DNA of 64,000 bases from Aquimonas voraii (GCF_900101825.1 NZ_FNAG01000004.1:1-64000), one strand, 5' to 3'. Numbered from the stretch's first letter, positions 36,371 through 46,156 are shown. Translations and numbers: made by a program. Notes: generated from the letters alone by a model not told the origin.

Positions 36371-38134
36371 TTACGGGCGCTGCATCCAGAAGTTGTAGCT
36401 GCCCGAACCGCTGTAGGAGTACACGCGCCAGCGGTAGTAGCCCGCCGTGCCGCTGTAGGTCACGTCTTCGTTGGAGCTCGAGCTGGTGCCGGTGCGGACG
36501 TTCGACCAGCTGCTGCCGTTCCACTTCTGCAGCGCCAGATCGAAGTCGGCGCCGGAGGCCGGGCCGCGCAGCCAGCCGCGGTGGGTGCCACTCGCCGAGC
36601 TGTAGTAGTAGCTGCCGCCCGGGATGAAGGCCTGGGCGCCCGAACCCGAGAGCGTGCCGCTGTAGGCTTCGCAGCTGGTGCAGGGCGCGGTCGGGCCGGT
36701 GCTGACGGTGACCGTGCGGCTGGTGCTGTTGGCCTGGTTGGCGGTGTCGCGCACGGTCAGCGTGGCGGTGTAGGTGCCGGCTGCGGCATAGGTGCGGCTG
36801 GCGGTGGAGCCGGTGGCGGTGGCGCCGTCGCCGAAGGTCCAGCTGTAGCTGCTGATGCCGTTGTCATCGGTCGAGCCGCTGCCGTTGAACGAGCAGGTCA
36901 GGCCCGAGCAGCTGAAGGTGAAGCTGGCGGTCGGCGGATTGTCGGCCGGCGGAGTACCGCCGCCGAAGATCGAGTACAGCAGGCGGTTCGGCGAGCCGGT
37001 GCCGGCGCTGGTGACCTTGTTCGGCGTGCTGTTGTTGATCAGCGCGGTGGCCACCTGGGACGGCGTGGCGCTCGGGTTGTTGGCCAGGTACAGGGCGGCG
37101 GCGCCGGCCACGTGGGGCGAGGCCATCGAGGTGCCGCTGATGGTGTTGGTCGCACTGGTGCCGGTGTACCAGGCCGACAGGATGTTCGAGCCCGGCGCGA
37201 AGATGTCGAGGCAGGTGCCGAAGTTCGAGAAGCTCGAGCGTGCGTCGGTATTGGTGGTGGAGCCGACGGTGATCGCCACCGGCGCGCGCGCCGGCGAGTA
37301 ATTGCAGGCGTTCGAGTTGTCGTTGCCGGCCGCCACGACCACGGTGACGCCGGCATTGTGCATGCGGGTCACGGCGTCATCGGTGGCGGTCGAGGCGCCG
37401 CCGCCCAAGCTCATGTTGGCCACGGCGGGCTTGATGTGGTTCGCCGCCACCCAGTCCATGCCGGCGATCACGCCTGAGTTGGTGCCCGAGCCGTTGCAGC
37501 CCAGCACGCGCACCGGATGGATGATGGCGCCCTTGGCGATGCCGTGGGTGGTGCCGGCGACGGTGCCGGCGACATGGGTGCCGTGGCCGTTGCAGTCTTC
37601 GGTGCCGCGGCCGTCGCTGATCGCGGTGTAGCCGTTGCCCATGCGGCCGCTGAACTGCACGTGGCTGCCCAGCACGCCGGTGTCGACGATGTAGGTGTGG
37701 ACGTTGCTGGCGGTGGTCAGGTACTCGTAGCTGCCCGACAGCGGCAAGTTGCGCTGGTCGACGCGATCGATGCCCCAGGTGGCGCCGGTCTGCACCGCCG
37801 AGGTGCTGACGTAACCGTCCTGCTCGACATAGGCCACGCGGGCGTCGCCCAGCAGCTCGGCGATCTGCTTCTCGCTGGCGCGGACCACGAAGCCCGGCAG
37901 CACGTGCGAGTAGGCCATGTCGACCTGTAGGCCGAAGCGCGAGGCCATGTCGACGGCCAAGGAGCTCACGTCGGGACGGCGCGAGGAGGTTTCGCCCGCA
38001 AAGCGGACCAGGTCTTCCTTGAGAACGACGATGTACTGGCCATCGACAGGCTTGCTGGCGCGACGCAGCTCGGAGGCGGCGGCAAGACCCGGCAGCGCCA
38101 TGGCCACGGCCACGGCGAAACAAAGCTTCTTCAT
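36371..38134 (-). CDS. secreted subtilisin-like (S8) protease with PKD and PPC domains
   Basis: A 587-residue extracellular protease. The signal peptide ends LPGLAAASE. The I9 propeptide (residues about 32-110, [12 protein letters not shown] to [11 protein letters not shown]) is followed by an S8 domain of proteinase K/aqualysin type. Its Asp is in [13 protein letters not shown], His in [14 protein letters not shown] and Ser in [16 protein letters not shown]. Then come a PKD domain ([30 protein letters not shown]) and a C-terminal PPC domain ([33 protein letters not shown]) that is usually removed on maturation. The start at 38134 has GGGAG upstream. It is likely a secreted nutritional or lytic protease exported by the type II pathway. 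Confidence 0.95.
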   Translation of the reverse strand: MKKLCFAVAVAMALPGLAAASELRRASKPVDGQYIVVLKEDLVRFAGETSSRRPDVSSLAVDMASRFGLQVDMAYSHVLPGFVVRASEKQIAELLGDARVAYVEQDGYVSTSAVQTGATWGIDRVDQRNLPLSGSYEYLTTASNVHTYIVDTGVLGSHVQFSGRMGNGYTAISDGRGTEDCNGHGTHVAGTVAGTTHGIAKGAIIHPVRVLGCNGSGTNSGVIAGMDWVAANHIKPAVANMSLGGGASTATDDAVTRMHNAGVTVVVAAGNDNSNACNYSPARAPVAITVGSTTNTDARSSFSNFGTCLDIFAPGSNILSAWYTGTSATNTISGTSMASPHVAGAAALYLANNPSATPSQVATALINNSTPNKVTSAGTGSPNRLLYSIFGGGTPPADNPPTASFTFSCSGLTCSFNGSGSTDDNGISSYSWTFGDGATATGSTASRTYAAAGTYTATLTVRDTANQANSTSRTVTVSTGPTAPCTSCEAYSGTLSGSGAQAFIPGGSYYYSSASGTHRGWLRGPASGADFDLALQKWNGSSWSNVRTGTSSSSNEDVTYSGTAGYYRWRVYSYSGSGSYNFWMQRP

Positions 38135-38428
38135 CTGGTGTGACTCCCCGTTGAGTGCAGCGGATAGGACCGGCAGGAGCGGATGCTCTCTGGTACCGGC
38201 GCTCAGCACGGGGTCGACGTGTCCATGTGAGTTGGCGCCAGCCTCCCCCCGGAGACTGTGCCGGGCGTCATGCCCCGCGATCGCGAACCGGAACCTATGT
38301 CGAGCTGCCGTGATGTGTCAATCTGCAAACGCGCAATCAACCCATTCGTCCCCGATCCTCCGGGTAAAGCGTGATGAAACTCGCGCTTGGTGGCTTTCGT
38401 GTGAGTCCGTGCACATTGTGAATGCGCG

Positions 38429-39013
38429 TCAGTCCGCAAGTGACTCGACCACAGCGCGCCGCAGTGCGGGCACGACCTCGGCATCGAACCAGGGATTGCT
38501 GGCCACCCACAGCTGATTCCTCGGGCTGGGATGCGGCAGCGGGAAGTAGCGCGGCTGGTAGCGCGCATGCTCGCGCACGGTGTCGGTGAGGGTGCGGCCG
38601 CGCGCGGCGCCGAGAAATCCGGCTTGCGCGTAGTGGCCGATCAGCAGGGTGAGGCGGAGGTTGGGCAGCAGCGGCAGCAACTGCGGATGCCAGGTCGGCG
38701 CGCACTCCGGCCGCGGCGGCAGATCGCCGGCCGTGCCCTTGCCCGGATAACAGAAGCCCATCGGCACGATGGCAATACGGCGGCCGTCATAGAACTGCTC
38801 GCGATCGAGGCCCAGCCAGTGGCGCAGGCGGATGCCGGAGGCGTCATTCCAGGGGATGGAGGATTCATGCACCTTGGTCCCCGGCGCCTGGCCGACGATC
38901 AGCAGGCGCGCGCTGGCCTGCGCGCGCAGCACCGGATTCGGACCCAGCGGCAGCTGCGCTTCGCACAGGCGGCAGGCGCGGATGCGCGCCAGCAGGGCAT
39001 CGAGTTCGCTCAT
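38429..39013 (-). CDS. uracil-DNA glycosylase family protein
   Basis: A 194-residue protein of the uracil-DNA glycosylase superfamily (family 4/6-like). Motif A is LLIVGQAPGTKVHESSIPW, with WNDASGIRLRHWLGL after it. IVPMGFCYPGKG and the C-terminal YFPLPHPSPRNQLW carry the other active-site positions. A Cys pair in ACRLCEAQ at the N-terminus hints at an iron-sulfur site, but the other two ligands of family 4 enzymes are not obvious, so redox and base specificity remain open. It starts 16 bases after the upstream FAD enzyme gene and is probably in one operon with it. Confidence 0.8.
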   Translation of the reverse strand: MSELDALLARIRACRLCEAQLPLGPNPVLRAQASARLLIVGQAPGTKVHESSIPWNDASGIRLRHWLGLDREQFYDGRRIAIVPMGFCYPGKGTAGDLPPRPECAPTWHPQLLPLLPNLRLTLLIGHYAQAGFLGAARGRTLTDTVREHARYQPRYFPLPHPSPRNQLWVASNPWFDAEVVPALRRAVVESLAD

Positions 39014-39029
39014 CCGTTCGCGCCCATCC

Positions 39030-40430
39030 TCAGTCGAAGTCGGGCAGCAGTTTGCCCGGATTGAGCAGACCCTTGGGGTCGAAGGCGCGCTTGACCGCGG
39101 TCATCAGCTCCAGCGTGCGTGCATCCACCGCGGCGCGCATGAAGGGCCGCTTGGCCAGACCGATGCCGTGCTCGCCTGAGAGCGTGCCGTCGAGCGCGAT
39201 CACCAGCCCGAACAGGGCTTCGAGGCAGGCCTCGGCGGCGGCATCGCGGCCGGGCTCGGCGGGGTCGTACATCAGATTGACGTGGATGTTGCCGTTGCCG
39301 GCGTGGCCGAAGTTGACGATGCGGATGCCGTGCTTCTGCGCCAGCGCGCGCACACCCTCGATCAGCTCGGGCAGGCGCGAGACCGGCACCACCACGTCCT
39401 CGTTGATCTTCTTGGGCGCCAGCGAACGCAGGGCCGGCGACAGCGCCTTGCGTGCCGCCCACAGGGCCTCGCTGTCGGCGGCATCGCGCGCGACCTGCAG
39501 ATCATTCAGGCCGTGGCCTTCCGCGGCACGCGCCACAGCGGTCGCCGCGCGCTCTATGCCTTCCGCATCGCCATCGACCTCGACCAGCAGCAGGGCCTCG
39601 CCGGGCGGCAGGCCGAGGCCGCGAGAGCGCACCAGGGCCAGCGCCTCGCCGTCCATGAACTCCAGCGCGCAGGGCGTCACCGGCTGGGCCATGATCCGCG
39701 CCACCGCCTGCGCCGCGGCGACGATGTCGGCGTAGATCAAGCGAAGGCCGCGACGCAGCGGCGGCAGCGGCGTGAGCTTCAGTGTGGCCTCGGTGATCAG
39801 GGCCAGTGTTCCCTCCGAGCCGATCAACAGGCGGCTCAGGTCGAAGCCCACCGCGCCCTTGCTGGTCGGCGCGCCGCAGCGGAAGGCGCAGCCCGAGCCA
39901 TCGACCGCGCGCAGGGCCAGCACATTGTCGCGGCAGGCACCGTACTTCACCGCGCGCGGCCCGCCAGCATTGCACGCCAAGTTGCCGCCAATGGTGGAGT
40001 AGGGCGCCGAGGTCGGGTCTGGCGGCCAGAAGAAGCCCAGCGGCGACAGGGCCGCCTGCAGGTCGCCGTTGAGGACGCCGGGCTCGACTACGGCATAGCG
40101 GTCGGCGGTGTTGATCTCGACGATGCGGCGCATGCGCTCGAAGCTCAGGGCCACGCCGCCGGCGATCGGTACGCTGGCGCCGGTGGTGTTGGTGCCACGG
40201 CCGCGCGCGGTGATCGGCAGGCCGTGCTCGGCGCATGCAGTCACGAGGGCGGCGACCTGGTCCGCGGTTTCCGGCAGGGCCACCGCCAGCGGCAAGGCCT
40301 GGCGCTTGCTGTTGTCGGCGCTGTAGGCGATGCGATCGGCCGTCTCCAGCAGCAGGGCCGAAGCAGGCAGGGACTCCCGCAGCGCGCGCAGCGCAGCAGG
40401 GCTCAGCGTGGTCGGCCAGCTCGTGATCAT
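39030..40430 (-). CDS. FAD-linked 2-hydroxyacid dehydrogenase (GlcD/Dld type)
   Basis: A 466-residue flavoprotein of the FAD_binding_4/FAD-oxidase_C family, which oxidises D-lactate, glycolate or D-2-hydroxyglutarate. The FAD domain shows PITARGRGTNTTGASVPIAG, AVVEPGVLNGDLQAAL and STIGGNLACNAGGPRAVKYG. LIGSEGTLALITEATLKL follows. The C-terminal domain has the His/Asn-rich IVNFGHAGNGNIHVNLM, a probable metal site, and GTLSGEHGIGLAKR. No partner subunits (GlcE, GlcF) adjoin. The exact substrate cannot be decided. Start codon ATG at 40430. Confidence 0.88.
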   Translation of the reverse strand: MITSWPTTLSPAALRALRESLPASALLLETADRIAYSADNSKRQALPLAVALPETADQVAALVTACAEHGLPITARGRGTNTTGASVPIAGGVALSFERMRRIVEINTADRYAVVEPGVLNGDLQAALSPLGFFWPPDPTSAPYSTIGGNLACNAGGPRAVKYGACRDNVLALRAVDGSGCAFRCGAPTSKGAVGFDLSRLLIGSEGTLALITEATLKLTPLPPLRRGLRLIYADIVAAAQAVARIMAQPVTPCALEFMDGEALALVRSRGLGLPPGEALLLVEVDGDAEGIERAATAVARAAEGHGLNDLQVARDAADSEALWAARKALSPALRSLAPKKINEDVVVPVSRLPELIEGVRALAQKHGIRIVNFGHAGNGNIHVNLMYDPAEPGRDAAAEACLEALFGLVIALDGTLSGEHGIGLAKRPFMRAAVDARTLELMTAVKRAFDPKGLLNPGKLLPDFD

Positions 40431-40495
40431 GCGCCGAGTGTATCGGCAGGGCCGCAGGTGAACGAAGCGTGCGCAGGGCTGTCCACCCGGGTCGC

Positions 40496-40508
40496 GTTAA
40501 CCGTTAAC
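40496..40508 (+). promoter_or_regulatory. GTTAAC direct repeat upstream of response regulator
   Basis: GTTAACCGTTAAC, two hexamers one base apart and AT-rich against a GC-rich background, lies 71 bases before the response-regulator start. Such spaced repeats are typical of OmpR-type operators; autoregulation is an inference. Confidence 0.35.
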
Positions 40509-40578
40509 CTTGCCGAGCGGCGCCGTTCACGCCACCGCGCCAGCCCGCGCACCTGCGCCCCACCACACAGCGGACCCC

Positions 40579-41271
40579 ATGCGCATCCTGGTCATCGAAG
40601 ACAACACCGACATCGCCGCCAACCTCGGCGACTACCTGGAAGACCGCGGCCACATCGTCGACTTCGCCGCCGATGGCGTGACCGGCCTGCATCTGGCCGT
40701 GGTCAACGAGTTCGACGCCATCGTGCTCGATCTCAATCTGCCCGGCATGGACGGGCTTGAGGTCTGCCGCAAGCTGCGCCAGGACGCGCGCCGGCAGACG
40801 CCTGTGCTCATGCTCACCGCCCGCGACGCGCTGGAGCAGAAGCTCGCCGGCTTCGACGTCGGCGCCGATGACTACCTGGTCAAGCCCTTCGCCCTGCAGG
40901 AGGTCGAGGCCCGGCTGACCGTGCTGGCGCGCCGCGGCAAGGGCCAACAGCCGCGCGTGCTGGAAGTGGCCGACCTGCGCTACAACCTCGATACGCTCGA
41001 AATCACCCGCGCCGGCAAGTCGATCAACCTGAACCCCACCGCGCTCAAGATCCTGCAGTGCCTGATGGAGGCCAGCCCCTCGGTGGTGACCCGGCAGGAG
41101 CTGGAGACCCGCGTCTGGGGCGAAGAACTGCCCGACAGCGATTCCCTGCGCGTGCACATCCATGGCCTGCGAGCGGCGCTCGACAAGCCCTTCGACCGCC
41201 CGCTGATCCACACCCGCCACGGGATCGGATATCGCCTTGCCGACACCGAAGCAGTTCAGACGCCGGCTTAG
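40579..41271 (+). CDS. OmpR/PhoP-family response regulator
   Basis: A 230-residue DNA-binding response regulator. The receiver domain has the acidic pocket IEDNTD, phosphorylation site Asp51 in AIVLDLNLPGMDGL, and the conserved Lys in DYLVKPFALQE. The C-terminal winged helix (from about 128) ends with DSLRVHIHGLRAALDKPF and LIHTRHGIGYRL, typical of the OmpR class. The start at 40579 was chosen because the receiver begins there. It overlaps the kinase gene by 35 bases, so the two form a two-component pair. The signal it answers to is unknown. Confidence 0.93.
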   Translation: MRILVIEDNTDIAANLGDYLEDRGHIVDFAADGVTGLHLAVVNEFDAIVLDLNLPGMDGLEVCRKLRQDARRQTPVLMLTARDALEQKLAGFDVGADDYLVKPFALQEVEARLTVLARRGKGQQPRVLEVADLRYNLDTLEITRAGKSINLNPTALKILQCLMEASPSVVTRQELETRVWGEELPDSDSLRVHIHGLRAALDKPFDRPLIHTRHGIGYRLADTEAVQTPA

Positions 41272-42550
41272 AAGCCGGATCATCATCTCCTTCCTCATTC
41301 TTGGCAGCGGGCTCACGGCTCTGTTCGCCGTGGCCACGATCGGCCTGCGCACGCGCCTTGAGAACCAGCTGGTCGACAACTGGCTGGCCCAGGAGGCGCA
41401 GAACTTCGTCGATTTCAAGCGCCTGAACCCGGCGCCGGATGCGCAATTCCAGTTCTCGCGCCAGATCGAGCTGTTCATCGTTCGCAGCAACCGCCAGGAG
41501 AGCGTGCCCTTTCGCTGGCGCGAGCTGCCCGAGGGCGTGCACCAGGTGGTCGAAGCGGGGCCCGACGGCGAACCCACCGAGTACAAGTTGGCGGTGCATC
41601 GCGCCTCCGACCTGGTCGGCTTCCTGCGCTACGACTACTCCAAGGAGGCGCTCGGCCAGCGTCAGCTGATCACCACCCTGATCGCTGCGGTGGCCCTGTT
41701 CTCGGCGCTTGCCGGCCTGATCGGCCTGTGGTCCTCGCGCCGCGTGATGCAGCCGGTGGCTGAGCTGGCGCGCCGCGTCGAGGGCTACAGCAGCCGCAGC
41801 GCGCCCGAGAAGCTCGCTCCGCACTTTCCGGATGACGAGGTTGGCCAGCTGGCCAGCGCGCTCGATGACTACGCCGATCAGCTGACCGAGCGGGTGACCC
41901 GCGACCGCGAGTTCAACGCCGACGTCAGCCACGAGCTGCGCACGCCGCTGGCGGTCATCCGCGGCGCGGTCGAGCTGATCCAGTCTCAGCCCGACCTGAA
42001 CGACAAGACCCGCCAGCGCCTGCAGCGCATCGAGCGCGCGGTGCAGCAGTGCACCGACCTCATCACCGCGCTCTTGATGCTCTCGCGCGGCGAGCGCGGC
42101 AGCGGCGCCACGGACCTGCGCCGCTTGGCCGAACAGCTGGCCGAAGCCAACCGCGTCAACATCGGCTCGAAACCCATCGAGGTCATCGTCGAAGGCCAGC
42201 AGGGCGTGCTGGTCGACGCGCCCGAGGCGATCCTCGCGGTGGCCTTGGGCAACCTCATCGTCAACGCCTTCAAGTACACCCGCGAAGGCGAGATCCGCAT
42301 CAGCGTGCTGGGTGATCGCGTGGAAGTGCGCGACACCGGCCCCGGCATACCCGAGGAAGAAGCCGCCCGGCTGTTCGAACGCGGTTATCGCGGCAGCAGT
42401 TCGGAAGGCAGCAAGGGCGGCGGTATTGGCCTCGCCATCGTGCGGCGCCTCTGCGAGCTCTACGAGTGGAAGGTCAGCCTGGCGCCGCGCACGGATCGGC
42501 AGGGCGCGATTGCGACGCTGGAGTTTGCGGTGTTTATGCGGAAGGGGTAG
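41237..42550 (+). CDS. sensor histidine kinase
   Basis: A 437-residue membrane kinase, partner of the preceding regulator. TM1 is residues about 14-36 and TM2 about 144-166, enclosing a periplasmic sensor of roughly 105 residues (ENQLVDNWLAQEAQNFVDF to HRASDLVGFLRYDYSK). A HAMP-like segment follows. The H-box is FNADVSHELRTPLAV with His232. The N-box (GNLIVNAFKYTREGE), G1 (VRDTGPGIPEEE) and G2 (SKGGGIGLAIVRRL) complete the ATPase domain. The start is TTG at 41237, inside the regulator gene; I see no better ATG. It is followed by a palindrome and two small secreted protein genes. Confidence 0.9.
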   Translation: MPTPKQFRRRLRSRIIISFLILGSGLTALFAVATIGLRTRLENQLVDNWLAQEAQNFVDFKRLNPAPDAQFQFSRQIELFIVRSNRQESVPFRWRELPEGVHQVVEAGPDGEPTEYKLAVHRASDLVGFLRYDYSKEALGQRQLITTLIAAVALFSALAGLIGLWSSRRVMQPVAELARRVEGYSSRSAPEKLAPHFPDDEVGQLASALDDYADQLTERVTRDREFNADVSHELRTPLAVIRGAVELIQSQPDLNDKTRQRLQRIERAVQQCTDLITALLMLSRGERGSGATDLRRLAEQLAEANRVNIGSKPIEVIVEGQQGVLVDAPEAILAVALGNLIVNAFKYTREGEIRISVLGDRVEVRDTGPGIPEEEAARLFERGYRGSSSEGSKGGGIGLAIVRRLCELYEWKVSLAPRTDRQGAIATLEFAVFMRKG

Positions 42551-42567
42551 GGCGGGTTATTGGTGAG

Positions 42568-42585
42568 CCTGTCAGATCTGACAGG
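42568..42585. promoter_or_regulatory. 18-bp perfect palindrome
   Basis: CCTGTCAGATCTGACAGG lies 18 bases after the kinase stop and 133 bases before the small secreted peptide gene. TTGAC or its complement recurs at 42586, 42622, 42637 and 42646. It may be an operator for the downstream genes; its AT-rich centre argues against a terminator. Confidence 0.4.
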
Positions 42586-42717
42586 TTGACAACTTCACCA
42601 ATCGGCTTGCCCGGCAGAAAGTTGACAGACCCTTGCGTCAACTGCTTGACGGGCAGGGGGGGGTGGCCAGTAGTGTTCGCAGTCGTCGCGATTGGCGACG
42701 TTCAGAAGATTGACAAT

Positions 42718-42909
42718 ATGAAAGCTAATATTGCGAGCCTTGTCGTGGCTCTCGTGGTCGGCGTGGCGTCCCTCGTCGCCACAACTCAGGCAAGCGCGCT
42801 TCCTGCTGGTTGGACGGAGGGCGGCTGCTTTGGTCGCGACCGAATTGTGTTTGGTCCCAACGGCTCCTACATCATCTATCACAACAGCATCCGCTGCCAG
42901 ATTCCGTAA
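42718..42909 (+). CDS. small secreted peptide, 63 residues
   Basis: A 63-residue product with a clear signal peptide (MKANIASLVVALVVGVASLV to TQASA). The mature part is only about 36 residues (LPAGWTEGGCFGRDRIVFGP, then NGSYIIYHNSIRCQIP) with two Cys that could form one disulfide. AGAAG lies upstream of the ATG. A hairpin terminator follows immediately. DNA here is visibly less GC-rich than its neighbours. The family is not recognised; a role as a signal, toxin or inhibitor is possible but unsupported. Confidence 0.6.
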   Translation: MKANIASLVVALVVGVASLVATTQASALPAGWTEGGCFGRDRIVFGPNGSYIIYHNSIRCQIP

Positions 42910-42919
42910 GCACCAAGGG

Positions 42920-42956
42920 GCGCTCCCCGTCGCCATGTAGGCGCGCCGGGGAGCGC
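42920..42956 (+). terminator. terminator after the small peptide gene
   Basis: GCGCTCCCCG and CGGGGAGCGC form a ten-bp perfect stem with a 17-base loop, followed by TTCTC. Confidence 0.65.
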
Positions 42957-42990
42957 TTCTCAATGACCTCTTTCCCCTTGCGGAGATCCC

Positions 42991-43392
42991 GTGCGCCTGT
43001 CACTCACGCTTATTCTCGCGTTGCTCGTTGCGCCTCCCTTGAGCGCGGCGGAACTTCCGACCGTGGACCGAACCGAGTTTGATCGACTGTGGCGGGTAGC
43101 AACCGAGCGAATGGCGCCTACCGCTCCGCCTCTTGCGATCGAGACAGCGCAGCTGATTCGCAAGCACGGGGAAATCGTGATCGAGCACGAGTTCGTCATT
43201 GACGGGGAAGGGACGCCTAGCGGCTACAAGCTTCTCTCGATCGAGCCACCCGACGTCGATCCGCGCCCGTTTATGGCAATGGCTATGTTCTGGAGATATC
43301 GGCCTGTTGAGGGAGTGCCCCCAACGCCGGTGCTGTTCCGAGACACGGAGCGGTTCCGTATGCCAAAGCCTGCGGCTGAGGGCGAAGAGTGA
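42991..43392 (+). CDS. hypothetical secreted protein, TonB-C-like layout
   Basis: A 133-residue protein with a GTG start (GGAG six bases upstream) and signal peptide (LTLILALLVAPPLSAAE). The mature part (IVIEHEFVIDGEGTPSGYKL, SIEPPDVDPRPFMAMAM, FWRYRPV) resembles the strand-helix-strand of TonB C-terminal or energy-transducer-like domains, but the match is weak. Codon use and base composition are closer to the small peptide gene before it than to the GC-rich surroundings. Function unknown. Confidence 0.55.
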   Translation: MRLSLTLILALLVAPPLSAAELPTVDRTEFDRLWRVATERMAPTAPPLAIETAQLIRKHGEIVIEHEFVIDGEGTPSGYKLLSIEPPDVDPRPFMAMAMFWRYRPVEGVPPTPVLFRDTERFRMPKPAAEGEE

Positions 43393-43478
43393 GCTTTGCG
43401 CTCGGATCAGCAGCAACCTTGTGCGTGTGTGGCGTGATGCACTGATGTGACATCGCTATCGTCTCAAGGAGCCCGCTG

Positions 43479-45854
43479 TTGTACTTGATCAGGTCAGTTC
43501 GCAGTCGCGCAACGAGCTTCGCGCTGTCCGTGTTGGGTCTCGCCCTCGCTTTAGCCGCCGTCCTCTCGGTGCAACGTATGTCTGTCGTCGTCGGCAGCGG
43601 GGAATTGAGTGGTACCCGCTTGTACGGCCAACCGGTCAGCGTCTTCACTTACTCCGCAGCACTTGACTTCGAGATGTTCCTCTCGCAGTTGACGATCCGA
43701 ACGCTTGAGGAACGGCTGCAGGGCAGCGGAACACTGATCGGCGCATCCGGTACTCGCGCAGTTCATGGCCGAGTCGGTGGCGAGGTCGAGACCCTGCACG
43801 TGGATCTGGTGTCCCCGCGCTTCTTCGAATCTCTGGGTGTCGAGGTCCATGGTTGGCCTGCAGACCAGCGCGTTTTGGACCACAGCACTGCGGTGGTGTC
43901 GCAGCGCTTCCTCGCCGAGCGTCGACTGCAGCAGACCCCGGACTACATCGAGATCAAGGGTCGTCGCCTGCGCGTGGTAGGCGTGGCGCAACGCTTTACA
44001 GGCCTGTTCGATCACTACACCGACGTCTGGATCGACTGGTGGCACGCGCCCGGCATCCTCTACGACGAAGACGCGCGTCGACATCTGGACTACACGCCCT
44101 TCTTCTGGTCCGTCGCCCTGCCCACGGCAGGCCGTGAGGCCGAGTTCCGCACCCGCCTGCAGACCGCGATCAGCGAGCCCGAGGGGCTGTCGATCGACCC
44201 GCCCTTCGACAGCCTGCGCATCATCCCCGGTATCACCAACCAGACCCAATGGCGCAACCTTGCCGATGCCAGCCTTGATGCCTATCAGGCGATCGCGCTC
44301 GTTGCGCTTTGCGCGGCGGTGCTGAATCTGGCGGTGTGGGCGGCGCTGATGCGGGTGTCGCGGGCGCGCGAGGAGTGGACCCTGCTCAGCCTGGGTCTGC
44401 CGCGGCACAAGCATTTGATGCTGCGACTGGGCTATGTGCTGGTGGGACTGATTCCAGCCTTGGTGCTGGCGGCGGCCTTCGAGCCGCTGTTCGTCAGCCT
44501 GCTGGCTTCGGACTCGGCCGTGCATCTGCTGCTGAAGGACGCCGCCAAGTCCGACGCCGGCTTTGCTTGGCGGGCATGGTTACTGAGCGGCGGCCTCGCC
44601 CTTCTGGTTGTTCTGGCGGTGGCGAATCTGGTGGAGCGCGCCGCGGGCCTGCGCTTCGGCGCGCCGGCCCTGCGCGAAACCAGCCCCGTGCTGCGCGGCG
44701 TGTTCCGCGGCCTGACCGTGGCGATGGCCGTGGCCAGTTGCGCGGCCCTGCTGCTCGGCTACTGGGCGCTGTCGACCTCGATGGCGCGCCAAGGCGAGCT
44801 GGCGGGCATGGACAGCGACAGCACCTGGACAGCGCAGGCCAAGGCCACCGATTCCAAGGGTGACTTCGGCTTTGCCGACAGCGCCGAGCGCGCGCTGCTG
44901 GCCGAACAGCTGCGCGAGCGTATGCCGCAAATCGAGCGCGTGGGCTTCGGCACCCTGCGGCCGTTCGCAGAGGGCGAGGGGCCGCTGAACAGCTACACCC
45001 TGCCCAACTCGCCCGACACTACCTTGCGTCTGCGGCTGAACCAGATTGAGGGCGATGCGCTGGAGGCGATGGGCCTGAAATTGGTGGCCGGGCGAATGCT
45101 GCCGGACTCCGGCTATGCGCTGGAGGTGCTGCTGGACCAGCGAGCTGCGGCCGATCTGGCGCGACGTCTCGGCAAGCCCAGCGTGCTGGGTGAACTGCTG
45201 CGCGATGCCTCCTCGATGGATTACGAGATCGTCGGCATCGTCGAGGCCATGCCCTACAACATGGAGCTGGCCAGCCCGCTGGGCACGGTCTACCAGCGCA
45301 TGGGCTCGATGGTGCCGAGCTTCCATGTGCTGATGCGCGGCGGGGTTGGGACTGCCGATGTCGAACGCGCATTCTCCGAACCTTTCACTGTCTCCGCGCT
45401 GCGCTTCAAGCTGGAAGAGCCGCAGCATCTGCCGGCGCTGGCCGAGCGCGCGCAGGCGCGCTACCGCGCACGTCTGCTGTTCGCCACAACAACAGCGGGT
45501 GTCACCCTGCTGATCGCGCTATTGGCTCTGGTGTCGATGGTGGTGGTGGAAGCCCGCGCCCGCAGCCATGCCCTGGCGGTGCGCGCCTGTCTCGGAGCGC
45601 GCCCACTGAACCTGGCGATACATGCCTTCCGCGGCCTGCTGCTGGCGCTGGGGTTCGGCGCGGTGCTGGGTGGCCTGGTGGCGCTGGCAGCGACGCGCAG
45701 CATCCCCGCGCTGGCCGCGATCGGCACCGGCAGCGCCCTCGACATCGGCCTGCCCGTGCTGGCATTGCTGCTGCTCGGCGTTCTGATCTGCGCCCTGGTC
45801 CTGGGCCTGCAGCAGCGCGGTGCGGCGCTGTATCGGAGGCTGCAGGCGGAGTGA
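43479..45854 (+). CDS. orphan FtsX/MacB-type ABC permease (duplicated)
   Basis: A 791-residue membrane protein built of two FtsX units, without an adjacent ATPase gene. The start is TTG at 43479 with AAGGA seven bases upstream. TM1 (ALSVLGLALALAAVLSVQR) is followed by a periplasmic domain of about 235 residues. Three helices (near 275, 320 and 365) lead to a second N-helix near 405-430, a second periplasmic domain and three C-terminal helices. The cytoplasmic motif ALAVRACLGARPLNLAI is the FtsX coupling helix. Such permeases move lipoproteins or peptides, or transmit force to periplasmic partners. It is more diverged than the five permeases at 49.7-62 kb. Confidence 0.78.
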   Translation: MYLIRSVRSRATSFALSVLGLALALAAVLSVQRMSVVVGSGELSGTRLYGQPVSVFTYSAALDFEMFLSQLTIRTLEERLQGSGTLIGASGTRAVHGRVGGEVETLHVDLVSPRFFESLGVEVHGWPADQRVLDHSTAVVSQRFLAERRLQQTPDYIEIKGRRLRVVGVAQRFTGLFDHYTDVWIDWWHAPGILYDEDARRHLDYTPFFWSVALPTAGREAEFRTRLQTAISEPEGLSIDPPFDSLRIIPGITNQTQWRNLADASLDAYQAIALVALCAAVLNLAVWAALMRVSRAREEWTLLSLGLPRHKHLMLRLGYVLVGLIPALVLAAAFEPLFVSLLASDSAVHLLLKDAAKSDAGFAWRAWLLSGGLALLVVLAVANLVERAAGLRFGAPALRETSPVLRGVFRGLTVAMAVASCAALLLGYWALSTSMARQGELAGMDSDSTWTAQAKATDSKGDFGFADSAERALLAEQLRERMPQIERVGFGTLRPFAEGEGPLNSYTLPNSPDTTLRLRLNQIEGDALEAMGLKLVAGRMLPDSGYALEVLLDQRAAADLARRLGKPSVLGELLRDASSMDYEIVGIVEAMPYNMELASPLGTVYQRMGSMVPSFHVLMRGGVGTADVERAFSEPFTVSALRFKLEEPQHLPALAERAQARYRARLLFATTTAGVTLLIALLALVSMVVVEARARSHALAVRACLGARPLNLAIHAFRGLLLALGFGAVLGGLVALAATRSIPALAAIGTGSALDIGLPVLALLLLGVLICALVLGLQQRGAALYRRLQAE

Positions 45855-46156
45855 TCCGCAGAGCAAGCCTCCAGGCGCACAGGCTGCGTTCGGCGTTAGA
45901 CGTCTTCCAAGCGCGCGGGTGAATGCGCTGCGCCTGGTTTTTCTATGACCGCGACTGACCCACTGTCTTTCTCAAGACAGGCGAACGAATCTCGCGAGTA
46001 GACATCGCGAGAGCACGTGACTCATCTCTGCACGGTTTCTCGTCGAGCTGGATGACGCGGCCTGCGAATCGAAGGGTCGCGCCGCCACCGGCGCGCGGGA
46101 AAGGGCAGGCGCCTGTGGAGAACTTCTTCGCCCGCTCTCCAATGAGGAAGCCTTCG
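45855..46156. other. 302-base intergenic stretch
   Basis: No gene, repeat or clear hairpin is seen. GAGGAAG near the end is the ribosome binding site used to place the next start. Confidence 0.45.

Noticed and set aside
42718-42909. Double-glycine-leader bacteriocin precursor
   Set aside because: The N-terminus is an ordinary Sec signal peptide; there is no GG cleavage site and no peptidase-containing ABC transporter adjoining.
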